Assembly: GCA_948144175.1 (NCBI GenBank)
Contig: CANXME010000212.1
Location: 1,022,001-1,086,000, forward strand
Direction: 5' to 3'
Source: Closterium sp. NIES-65
Taxonomy: Eukaryota; Streptophyta; Zygnematophyceae; Desmidiales; Closteriaceae
Length of the DNA: 64,000 bases
Part shown: positions 14,122 to 23,405 of the stretch, piece after piece
How positions within the stretch are numbered: the stretch's first letter is position 1
Layout of the letters: each line of letters starts with the position of its first letter
The notes under the pieces: generated by a model
What the model was told of the DNA's origin: nothing
Database searches by the model: none
The model's input: only the letters and a program-made list of their open reading frames with translations
Position numbers and translations under genes: made by a program

Positions 14122-17100
14122 ATGGTTCTTAGGAGACAGCTAAGCCGAGGCAAGAGGAGGCGAGGCGCGCGCAGCTTATTATGCTCCTTATCGCGACGGT
14201 CGCCGCTGCTGTCGCTTCCGCTGCTCGTGCTGCTCGTGCTGACCGTGTTTCCCGTGTCACTACTAGGCACCATAGGTATGCTTGCGTGCGTGTGGGGCGC
14301 GTTATAAGGTCCCTCAAAAGTCATGCTGCTCGTGCTGGCCGTGTTTCCCGTGTCACAATTCCAAGGCACCATAGCTATGCTTGAGTGCTCGGCTGCGCGC
14401 GTTGCGCGAGGTTGCGCGGGATGAGGGGGATGCGCGAGGGTGCGCGAGCATGAGCGGGGTTGCGCGAGGGAGGCGCAAGGATGCGTGGGGATTCCCAAGG
14501 GCGCACGGGCGTGCGCGCAGATGTGCGCCCGGGCTATGCTTCCGAAAAAAAGAATTTGGGAGATGATGCCAGCGCACGAGCGTAAAGAGTAGCTGTGGGG
14601 GGGAGGAGGGGGGGGGAGAAGGGGAGGGGGAAGGGAGGTTACTGTGCCGACAGGGAGGGGGTTCGCCTGGACAGGAAGGAGTATCAGGGGAAGTGGAGCA
14701 TGAGAAGTATGGCAGGAGAATCAGGGGGTGGGTATCACGAAGGAGTATTTGGGGAGGAAGGGATAGGGGGAAGGTGGGGAGGGGGTGGAGTGAGAGGGAG
14801 AGGATACGACAGGTGGAGCGTCCTTCCCGTGCCTCCCGCCCTCTTCCCCCTTCAACCCCCCCCTTTTCCCCCTCCTCCCATTCACAAGCCTCCCAACCAC
14901 ACCACCTTCCGCTACTCCCCCCCACCTTCCCAGCAGCAGCAGCAGATTCTGCCGAGACAGGAGGAGCGGGCGCGTGAGATGACGACGGCAGCGACCTCAT
15001 CATCATCACACTCTTCCCCCTTCTCCCCCTTTCCCCTCCCCTCCCTCCCCCCACTTCCCCCCTCCCGCGCATTCCGAACAGCAACGGACTCTGCCGACTC
15101 AGCAGGCGCATGGGATGACGACGGCAGCGATCTCACGGTCATCACGCTCGCGGATGCTGACGTGCCCGACATCGTCGACGATGACACGTCAGCATCCTCC
15201 TCTTCCACGCCATCGTCTTCGTCGGTCTCAATTGCTTCCGTACCGTCCTCGTCTTCCCACCCGCTAGTAGTATCAACCTCTTCCTCTTCCTCTTCCTCTT
15301 CCTCTTCCTCTTCCTCTTCCTCTCCCTCCGCCTCTACCTCCTCTGCTCCTTCCTCCTCCTCCTCCTCGTCCGTTCGTCGCTCCCGCTCCTCCTCCGCCGC
15401 ATCCGCTTCCGCCGCCTCCCAAGCTACGAAATCCTACATTGTCCATCTATCCTCCGCTCCTCCAATCCTGACGTATCGCGGGGGGCTAATGGGCTTTAAA
15501 GCCACGGCGATTCCCGACGACGGCGACGACGACGAGGACAGCGTCGACGACGACACTAACGACGGTGCTTTTAAGGAGGTTATGAACAAGGTTCTTAAAT
15601 CGCAGGACGGGCCCGTCGCCGACGCGATGGAGAGCGCCGCGGCCGCCGTCGATTCCGCCGCGAAAATCGCCAAGGCGATTCTGAAACGCGTCGAGTCGGC
15701 GGCGACGGCGGCTGTGAATAAGTTAAAAGACGCGAAGCAGAAAGCCGACCAGCGGGCGGAGTTAAATTTCTGGTCGCAACGGCCGCGAAACATCCCCGAT
15801 ATGCTATCCCAACCCGTTAAGGACTTTCAGCAATTTCTGGAGCAGTCGCAGCGGCGAATTCTCGCGAGCCTGAATATCGCCGAGGAAAATATTTTCCAGA
15901 GTTCCACTTTCACCGCGAACAGTTTCGCGGCGACGCTTACAGCAGCGGAAGTGAAGAAATTGAAAAAGCATCCCGCAGTGGCCGCAATTGAGCCGGATGT
16001 TTTGTTTACGAAGCTCACCACTGATTCGCCGAGGTTTTTGAAGCTGCCCGAATCGTTGTGGCCCGCGACGGGTGGGCAGGACAGCGCGGGGGAGGGGATG
16101 GTCATCGGGATTGTCGATACGGGCATTTGGCCGGAGCACCCTTCGTTCAGTGATCCCGTGGGTATCCTCCAGTGGCACTATGGTTGAGGGGCTCGCGTGA
16201 TTTTTGTTGTAAGCAGCTTGCTTCATTCGTTGCTGCATCCCTTGTTCCCTTGCTGCATCGCATCCCCCAGGTGGTGGCCAGGCAGGTGTGAGAAACGGTC
16301 TACAGTGGTCTGAGTTACTCCCTCTTTCCCAACCCCCTTCCCCCAACCCCCCAGGCGGTGGCGAGGCAGGTGTGAGCTTACCTCCTTCCCCCAATTCCCC
16401 TCGTCCCCCTCTCTCCCCCCCTTCCCCCAGGCCTACAAGCCCTACTGCAGCCCCCCAGGCGGTGGCGAGGCAGGTGTGAGAAAGTCAATTGCTGTCCAGC
16501 TTATTTCCTCTCCCCAATTTTTCTGGTTCCCCACTCTTCCCCTCCTCCCCCCTCCCAGGCCTACAAGCCGTACAGCAGGCCCCCCAGGCGGTGGCGAGGC
16601 CAGTGTGAGAGGCGGGCGGATTTCAGCGCGTGCAACCGCAAGGTGATTGGAGCGCGGTTCTTCAGCAAGGGCTTTAAGAGGAACGTGGGGGCCATCAGCA
16701 GCAGCGCCGACTACCTTTCGGCTCGCGACGCGGATGGTCATGGCACTTGGTGTGCAGGGTAAGTAAATTGATTCATGATTTTTCTAAAGGTAGGCCACAA
16801 TCACATGGGGATATCAGCAGCAGCGCCGGCTACATGTTGGATTGGGATGCTGACGGTCCTGGCACTTGGTGTGCGGGGTAAGTAAATTGGTCGAGTGCTA
16901 TTACTTGGAAGTACATAGAACGAGTCGCGTTGCTCTCCCCTTAACCCCCCTTCTCTCCCCCTCCTCTCTCCCTCTTTACCCTATCCTCCTCTGGTCTCCT
17001 GCACTCACCCTCGTCTTTTCCCCACACTCTCTCCGCGCCCCACTTGCAGAGCAGCAGCAGGCAACGGGCGTGTGCAGTATGCGACAGGCACGGGTTATTC

Positions 17101-19906
17101 ATATGGCAACACCAGTGGAACTACCCCTCCCTTCCTCTCCTCACTCCAATTCTCCTCCGAACCCTTCTCCACCCTTCCTCACCACTTTCAGAGCAGCAGC
17201 AGGCAACGGGCATGTGCAGTACGCAGCAGGCACGGGCTATTCATACGGCAACACCAGCGGCATGGCTCCCCGCGCTCGGCTCGCCATCTACAAAGTTCTC
17301 TGGAAGCAGAGAGACGGGCAGACGCTCGCAACGTACTCGGACATCCGCGCAGCCGTTGATGCGGCCGTATCCGACGGTGTGGATGTGCTCTCCATCTCCC
17401 TGGGAGGGAACGTTCCGAGCTATTTCTCAGACATCGCGTATCTCAATGCTGCAAAGGTGAGTGAGATACTGTTGCTTCCAAACTCGCCTCAAATTCTCCT
17501 CATACCGGTATGTTACATTGGCTCCGGAAAATAAATTTCAGTGATAAAATTCACTTATCGTTCTCGTGATCTGTCTCCCACGCGACCTTTCAGGCTGGTG
17601 TGTTTATTGCAATGGCTGCGGGAAACTCTGGCCGCCCGAATCCCAAAAAGCTGGTCGGCACCATTGGGAATGCCTCGCCCTTCTACCTCACTGTCGGCGC
17701 CAGGTACGAATGGGCTCTTTGTGGCCGTTGTTTAATATTTGAAATAAAGCTCAACCCTCACCGCTGCTGTGGGTTTTTTAATGTACTCTTTCTACTCAGT
17801 TTCTGCACCCCTTTCCTCCTTCCTCATTCATTCCCTTACCCCCTCCCTCTCCCCGTCTCCCCTTTCCTCCCATTCATTTATCTTACCATATTTTTCTTCT
17901 CTTTTTTTCACATCCTACCCCCGTTTCCCCCCAGCTCCATAAGCCGGTACTACAATCTGCAAATGACCCTCGGAGACGGGTCGCAAATCACTGGCGTGGG
18001 AACTACCCCTCCTCCCGTAGGCACCAACGGCGCAGTCTCTCTCATAGGTTCCGGGACAGGGGCAGGGATTGGGGGAGTGGGAGGAGGGGGAACAGGGGGA
18101 GGAGGGGAGAGTAGTGTCAGCTGCAGCAGTGGAAGTGACACCGATGTTGCTGGTGCTGCTGATGTTGGCGGCACTGATGGTTCTGCCGGTGATGCTGTTT
18201 CTGACAACACAATTGATGATAGCAGCAGCAGCACTGGCATTACCGATGGCTCGGGTGGTGCTGATGACCCAGCTTTAGATGATAGCAGCGATGTCAGCAA
18301 CAGCGACAGCACCAGCAGCAGCGGCACCAGCGGCAGCGGCACCAGCAGCAGCGGCGGTGTTATTAGTTGCAGCAGCACCAGTGGGAGCGGTGCCACCACA
18401 GCAACAGCAGACCCAGAAGCCTTACTTTCTGACTCCTCTGACAGCTCTACTACCGACAGTTCTTCTGATGACAACTCGTCTACTGCAGGCACCTGGACAG
18501 ACTCAACACCAGTCATGAATGCCCCTCCTTCCTCTCCCGACGACTCCGTTCCTTGGGTAATTTGCAATTATACCTCTTCTGATTCCTCCCTCTCCGCCTG
18601 CATGGCTGAAGCACCATCAGCTGGAGCCGTGCTGGTTGTGGGAAGCAGCACTTCTCCCTCAGGCGTCGTCAACACACTGAACCTGAAAAGGAAGACGCCT
18701 CAAGCGGGGATGTTTGCGACGCTCAAGGAAGTCGCAGCAGGAGCGGGAGGAAGGCCTGCGATCGTTCTATCTGTGGAGCACGGAGAGATTCTGAGAAAAT
18801 ATATCGAGTCTACAGATAACCCGTCGGCGGAAATCACGGCATCTTGGACGGCTATTGACCCAACGGCTCCCGTCATTGCGTCGTTCTCCTCTGCTGGGCC
18901 CGTCGTCAGCCCGCGATTCAAGATATTCCCGCCTTTCACACCGACGAACAACATCCTGAAACCAGATATCATCGGTCCGGGCTGCGACCTTGTGGCTGCC
19001 ATGCCGGGAGATTCCGGCGGTGCTGGCTCAGATTCTGGAGGCGACCAATCAGCCACGTCAGATAACTCGTTATCTTCCTCGGGGGATTCCCTTCCAACTG
19101 ACGGCTCTACTCCACCTGATGGTTCTACGTCCGGGGGTGACACCCCAGGCTCGACACCAATCAATTCCGATCCTCCAAGCACCAATTCAGGCTCGGGAGC
19201 TTCGACTTCAGCTTCGGGTTGGAGTCTCAACCCCCAATATCCACAGTCGCGGGATTTCACGTACCTTTCCGGGACTTCCATGGCTACACCTCACATCGCG
19301 GGTGTAGCTGCGCTAATAATGCAACGCCGGCCACACTGGACCCCGGCGCAAGTAATGTCCGCACTAATGACTACAGCACACACTGATAATGGGGTCAAGA
19401 AGCCGATAAAAAGAGAGGCAGTTGGTGAAGCTACACCATTGGATATGGGAGCTGGGCACATCAATCCGTCGCGCGCCTTGGATCCCGGGTTGACATATAA
19501 TACCCGTTTCCGGAGCTACTTGCGATTTTTGGCAGGGCAGAGCTTCATTCGGACAAAGCGGTTCTTCCCCTTTGTGCCCTTTATCGTGCCAATGAGGGCG
19601 TACAATCTCAACCGGGCGTCCATCTCCGTTACAAACCTCGTCGGCATTGCTTTTGTTACAAGGAGAGCCACGAATGTGTTCTCTGAAACGTCGACATACA
19701 AAGTTTCAGTTGATGCACCCAAGGGTGTCAAGGTGAGTGTGTGGCCCACCAAATTCACGCTGCGCCCAGGACAAGCAGCCACATATGTTGTAACCATATC
19801 GTCGTTGAAGCCGGTTGCGGCCTTCCGGTTTGGGTCCATCACATGGAAGGACCAGTATGGCCATAATGTTCGCAGCCCACTTGTTGTAAGATCCGCCCTG
19901 GTATAG
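14122..19906 (+). CDS. Subtilisin-like serine protease (S8A, plant subtilase), six exons
   Basis: Secreted endopeptidase, probably acting in the cell wall. Model: exons 14122-14275, 15082-16157, 16559-16758, 17192-17456, 17594-17703 and 17935-19906. Every intron is GT-AG, all phases agree, and the total is 3777 nt (1258 aa plus stop). The ATG at 14122 was chosen because exon 1 gives a basic N-terminus and a strong hydrophobic segment (residues about 28-48), a signal peptide or anchor. Next come a Ser-rich stretch, an I9-type pro-domain (about 169-358, from KSYIVHL to EPDVLF), the catalytic Asp in GIVDTGIWPEHPSF (about 397), His in DGHGTWCAG (about 471), oxyanion Asn in AAGNSG (about 576), an Asp/Ser-rich insertion in the PA-like region, Ser in GTSMATPHIAG (about 1050), and an Fn3-like tail. 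Plant subtilases are usually near 750 aa; the excess is low-complexity sequence. Decayed copies of exon edges lie in most introns. The exon model is my inference; the family call is secure. Confidence 0.88.
14229..14382 (+). repeat. Tandem duplication of subtilase exon 1 end and donor
   Basis: The block at 14229-14284 (signal-peptide codons plus donor ATAG/GTATGC) recurs at about 14323-14382 inside intron 1, offset by about 95 bp. The second copy has ATAGCTATGC and so no longer has a GT donor. Confidence 0.8.
14922..15152 (+). repeat. Duplicated acceptor edge of subtilase exon 2
   Basis: About 14922-15008 and about 15063-15152 share an AG acceptor, the sequence around CTCTGCCGACTCAGCAGG and ATGACGACGGCAGCGA, and a following TCATCAC tract. 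The downstream copy matches the phase of exon 1. The upstream copy lies in intron 1 and looks decayed. Confidence 0.75.
16264..16612 (+). repeat. Repeated acceptor-exon-donor cassette in subtilase intron 2
   Basis: A segment of about 28 bp containing CCCCAGGCGGTGGCGAGG and then CAGGTGTGAG occurs at about 16264, 16349 and 16451. It recurs inside the true exon 3 at about 16580, where the internal donor is absent. The third copy also repeats the exon start (GCCTACAAGCC, from 16431). Each intronic copy keeps an AG acceptor and a GT donor only about 15 bp apart. Confidence 0.8.
16685..16890 (+). repeat. Duplicated catalytic-His exon end of the subtilase
   Basis: The exon 3 end (16685-16771, including donor GTAAGTAAATTG) is repeated at 16804-16890. 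The second copy keeps the frame SSSAGY...DADGPGTWCAG and an intact donor, but the His codon (16739-16741) corresponds to a Pro codon (16858-16860). A protein using only the second copy would lack the catalytic His. Confidence 0.85.
17038..17272 (+). repeat. Duplicated acceptor edge of subtilase exon 4
   Basis: About 17038-17126 and about 17183-17272 both show an AG acceptor followed by AGCAGCAGCAGGCAACGGGC and about 65 further similar bases, offset by about 145 bp. The downstream copy continues into the full exon. The upstream copy diverges after ACCAGTGG. Confidence 0.85.
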
Positions 19907-20568
19907 GATTCCCCGTTTACCATTTTTGTATGTGACGAGTTGGGTATTCTTTTTATTTTTTAGCTGCAAGAACTCTGATTCGTAGTACTTGAGCACACTC
20001 TGGCAAGAAGTAGGGCAACAACATCCTGGAGTTGCAATAAGGTATAACAGGGCATTTACTTGGCTTGTATAGGTAGTTTGTGTTTGTATCCAAGTGTATG
20101 CAGCTAAACGACTCACTGTACTTGTGGTATTTGAGCATGAAAGTGGTCTTGGAATACGGTATAGCTTTTTCTATTGATAATCTGGGGAGTCTAGAATCTT
20201 GAAACTAGAGAAGAAACAAAAACCAATATTGTTAGCGTTTCAGATTTCACACATTTCAAATTCTGACAGATGAGCCTATGCTGAATCATGATCCGCGACC
20301 AATCCTAGTTTCTATGTGCGGTCCAACCGAGGTTGTTGGAGCTGGCACATTGTCTTTATTTCGCAGTCTAGTACCGTTTCCTTTTTATTTTCGGGTTCCG
20401 GCCGACTTTATTCAGGAGCGATAGGTCTGGACTTCTGTCGTTGACGGTTCGTGTTCGCCGTCCCGCCTTGCCGAATGCGAAACCCCGAGAAACGCCTATG
20501 CTGTTCACCCGCGACGGGTCTTTCGCCACTCGAACCGTTCCGCGGCCTCTGATTCGTTATAAGCGTCA
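19907..20568. other. Convergent intergenic region
   Basis: About 660 bp between the subtilase stop and the PME stop, so it holds two facing 3' UTRs. It is moderately AT-rich. No confident polyadenylation signal, repeat or small gene is seen. Confidence 0.5.
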
Positions 20569-23405
20569 CTACTTCCCGCTGTTGTCAACGTCAGGTTCTT
20601 GTCCCACACCAGCCCAGCCAGAGTTCGTCCATCCAAGGAAAGCCTCCGCCGTGAATCTCGCGGGGTTGCTGATCCTCTGCGGCGACACCCACCTGGCACG
20701 CGGCATGCGCGCTCCGGGCCCGGTGCTCCGGAACTCCGCGAAGAAGACGCCGTTCTTCTTGGCGAGCTTAACGGTGTCGGCGTCCCAAGTCAGCCAACCT
20801 TCAGGTTGGATCTCCTTGGGCAGGAAGCAGTTGATGAAAATGGAAGTCCCCGTGTTGGTCCACGGCCGGCCCAGATACGCCTTCCCGACGCCCGCGTCCG
20901 CACTGATAACCGCATCCCTGATGATAATCCCCTTGGGATCTGGGTACTTGGGGTCGTTCTGCGGCGCGGTGATAATCACCGGATCGTCCGGGTGAAGCCT
21001 GATTTGCGGACGGTCGAAAACGGCCGCGGATTTTCCGAAGATGAAATCGACGGTGCCGCCGACGCGGCAGTCGCGGAAGTACTGCCGGCCGCTGTGAGGG
21101 TAGAGAGTGTCCTGGGCGCCGTCAAACTCGCACTCGAAGAAAGCCGAGAGGTCCTTGGATCGCAGCGCCACTGCCTGCTCGCCCGCCGGCCCCGCCGTGT
21201 TGCGGACGGTTATTCCGAGTGCTGTCAACATGCCCTTGTTGGCACCTAGGGTTGGGGGAAGATTGGGTGTTGGATGGGACGGGAGAGAGAGAAAGGAGCG
21301 GGGAGTGAGGATGCATTCTACGCCGATTGAGATGAGAGAGCGCGGTGCCACTGCCTGCTCTCCCGCAGAGAGAGAGAGAGGGGAAGGGCGGAAGGAGAAA
21401 GACTGGATAGAGAGAGATCGAACAAAGGGGGAACGAGTTTGAGTCGTTACTTACCAATGGTAGCAGAGTTGTAGGTGGTTGATCCGCCATTCACACTCTT
21501 CTTGCCAGTGATAATGGTGTTTCCAATTCCTTCTCCAACGAGGACAATCCCCTTGTTGTCGAAAATAATCTGCTCGTCGTACACTCCCGCCTTGATGAAG
21601 ATAACAAACGTGCCTTTCATTGGTGCGGAACCAATTGCAGCCTGCAAGAAACCAGGGTGAGCAAAAAGGAAAAAGAAAGGTTGTTATTAGACACAGGAAA
21701 ATGGTACTACATGTAGCCGTCACACCAAGCTGTGTCCGTCTACTCCCACCGCTAGCCGTCAAATCGTCCTTACCGTGAGCGTCTTGTGGGTGCCGGAGCC
21801 GTCCTTGGCGACGATCGCGTCCACCTGGGGCGGCAGCAGGCTGCTGTACTCGCCCTTGAAGTCCCCGGTATCCAGAAGTCCTCCCATATTCACGCCCGGT
21901 TTCCCGCCGTTCTTCCCGCCGTTCTTCCCGCCGTTCTTCCCGCCGTTCTTCCCGCCGTTCTTGCCGCCGTTATTGCCGCCGTTCTTGCCGCCGTTCGTCC
22001 CGCCGTTCTTGCCGCCGTTCGTGCCGCCGTTCGTCCCGCCGTTCTTCCCGCCGTGATGTCCACCTTTCGCGCCGTGATGCCCGCCATTCGCGCCGTGATG
22101 CCCGCCCTGGCTCTTCTTGCCGACGCTGCTGGAGACCGAACCTGAACCCGAACCCGAAGTTTGAAGCCCCCTCCGAAGCTGATCAACAGCATCGTAAGAA
22201 TCACCCGCATCCCCGCCATAAGCATGATCCACACCCGCGCCATCCAGGCCGAGAAGTCTCCGCGCGCCCCCCAATTCACCCGCGCCGCCCGCGCTCCCCC
22301 CGCGCATATGAGCCGCCTGAATCCTCTTCAGGTGCTCAAAAATACCCGGGGTTACCCACTCAGGCGCGCCGCCGTCGCCTGATTGGCCCGTTTCCGTCGT
22401 CATCCGGCGGCGAGCGGGTGAGGCGTAATCGTACTCGTAAACATCGACGGAAGTGTCAGCGGAGTAGTCGGCGGAATAGCTTCCGCCTGCCGAGGCGGAA
22501 AGCTCGTCGTCCCCCAAAAGGGCGACGCTTGCGGAAGGGGCGAAAGAATGGGCTGCCGTGACTGTGACTGTAATGAGCGTGACCTCCCCCTGAAGCCGCA
22601 CTCCCGGAGCCGTGTTAAGCGCTTCGGGCGCAAATTCCTGCAGCCCTTCCACGCAACTGTCGATGTTGGCCCGAGCTGAAGTCAGCAGGTACGGCAGGTC
22701 GTCAACGGAAGCCGTGAGGTCGGCCGGAAACATCGGACGGCCGTTGAAACGCCGGTTTTCCGCAGTGGAGTTTGAGCCGTTGATTGCGGCGGTGACGGCG
22801 CCCAGAGAATCCTCGAGATTGTCGAGTGCCATGGATATCTGCAGGGGCGAGCAAGGGAGGGAGCGTGGCAGGGAGGATTTCAGATATTGCAATTCGAGCA
22901 GATATCTGAGCGGGACGAGGTAGAGAGGAACATTGGCTGGAGATTTGCATATTGCAGCTAGTTTTCAGCGGCATTTAACTGAGGATTCGTTAGCAATTTC
23001 AGTTGCAACGTGATTTTGTTCGTTATCGGCGTCCCCAATATGAAGTACCTGGTGAATGCAGTCAATCGCAACCGCGTCTGTCAGAGAGCCTTCGTCCACG
23101 TTTTCCGCCTTCAGCTGCGCCACGTGTTCCATCGTCGCCTGCGCGCGCTCCATTGCGCGCCGAATGAGCGCCCGCTGCACTTCACGAGCAGCTGGTGGAG
23201 CGGAATCCGTACGCAGCGAGCGTCGCGCGGCGCCGACTTCTGCGGAGCACAGGGCGGAGTGCTCGGGCAGGAGAGCGCATGCGTCGGGCAGCGGAAGATC
23301 TTCGGTGAGAAGCCGGGCAGTAGATTGACCAATTAGAGCAATTGAGAATGCGACGACGAGAACGAAAGCCATGTATGCCCTCGAGCCCATTCTATAACTT
23401 CCCAT
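20569..23405 (-). CDS. Pectin methylesterase with PMEI-type pro-region, four exons
   Basis: Demethylates homogalacturonan in the cell wall. Minus-strand model: exons 23405-23049, 22838-21774, 21641-21455 and 21245-20569. All introns are GT-AG with agreeing phases; total 2286 nt, 761 aa. The ATG at 23405 was chosen because it opens a basic start and a hydrophobic signal segment (MAFVLVVAFSIALIGQ). A PMEI-like pro-region follows (DCIHQ...LDNLEDSL, then DDLPYLLTSARANIDSC). A long linker holds the processing motif RRLL (about residue 312) and a Gly-Gly-Lys-Asn repeat. The catalytic domain begins at IVAKDGSGTHKTL. It shows AGVYDEQI, GITVRNTAG with EQAVALR, QDTLY (Asp about 582), DFIFG (Asp about 602) and YLGRPW (Arg about 662), the active-site set of the family. 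The linker is unusually long. A short copy of exon 4 sequence lies in the last intron. The gene is convergent with the subtilase. Confidence 0.92.
21340..21370 (-). repeat. Partial copy of PME exon 4 in the last intron
   Basis: About 25-30 bp containing GCCACTGCCTGCTC followed by CCCGC matches 21166-21188 within exon 4 (the GEQAVAL codons). The copy lies in the intron about 180 bp away. Confidence 0.6.
21895..22095 (-). repeat. 12-bp minisatellite coding Gly-Gly-Lys-Asn in the PME linker
   Basis: About fourteen tandem units of the type CCGCCGTTCTTC (plus strand) encode GGKN or GGTN, followed by GGHHGAK units. The array sits between the RRLL motif and the catalytic domain, where plant PMEs usually have a short linker. 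Confidence 0.9.

Noticed and set aside
14595-14921. Upstream extension of subtilase exon 2 beginning at a GTG near 14595
   Set aside because: A GTG start is unlikely in a nuclear gene and the extension lacks a signal peptide. The exon at 14122-14275 supplies one and joins in phase to 15082.
14353-15111. Minus-strand open frame of about 250 codons
   Set aside because: Low-complexity Gly/Arg/Ser/Pro sequence opposite the subtilase intron 1 and exon 2; no domain and no start context.
21895-22095. Regular repeats in the PME linker considered as a CRISPR-like array
   Set aside because: The units are contiguous 12-bp repeats without spacers, and they encode a GGKN peptide in frame with the PME.
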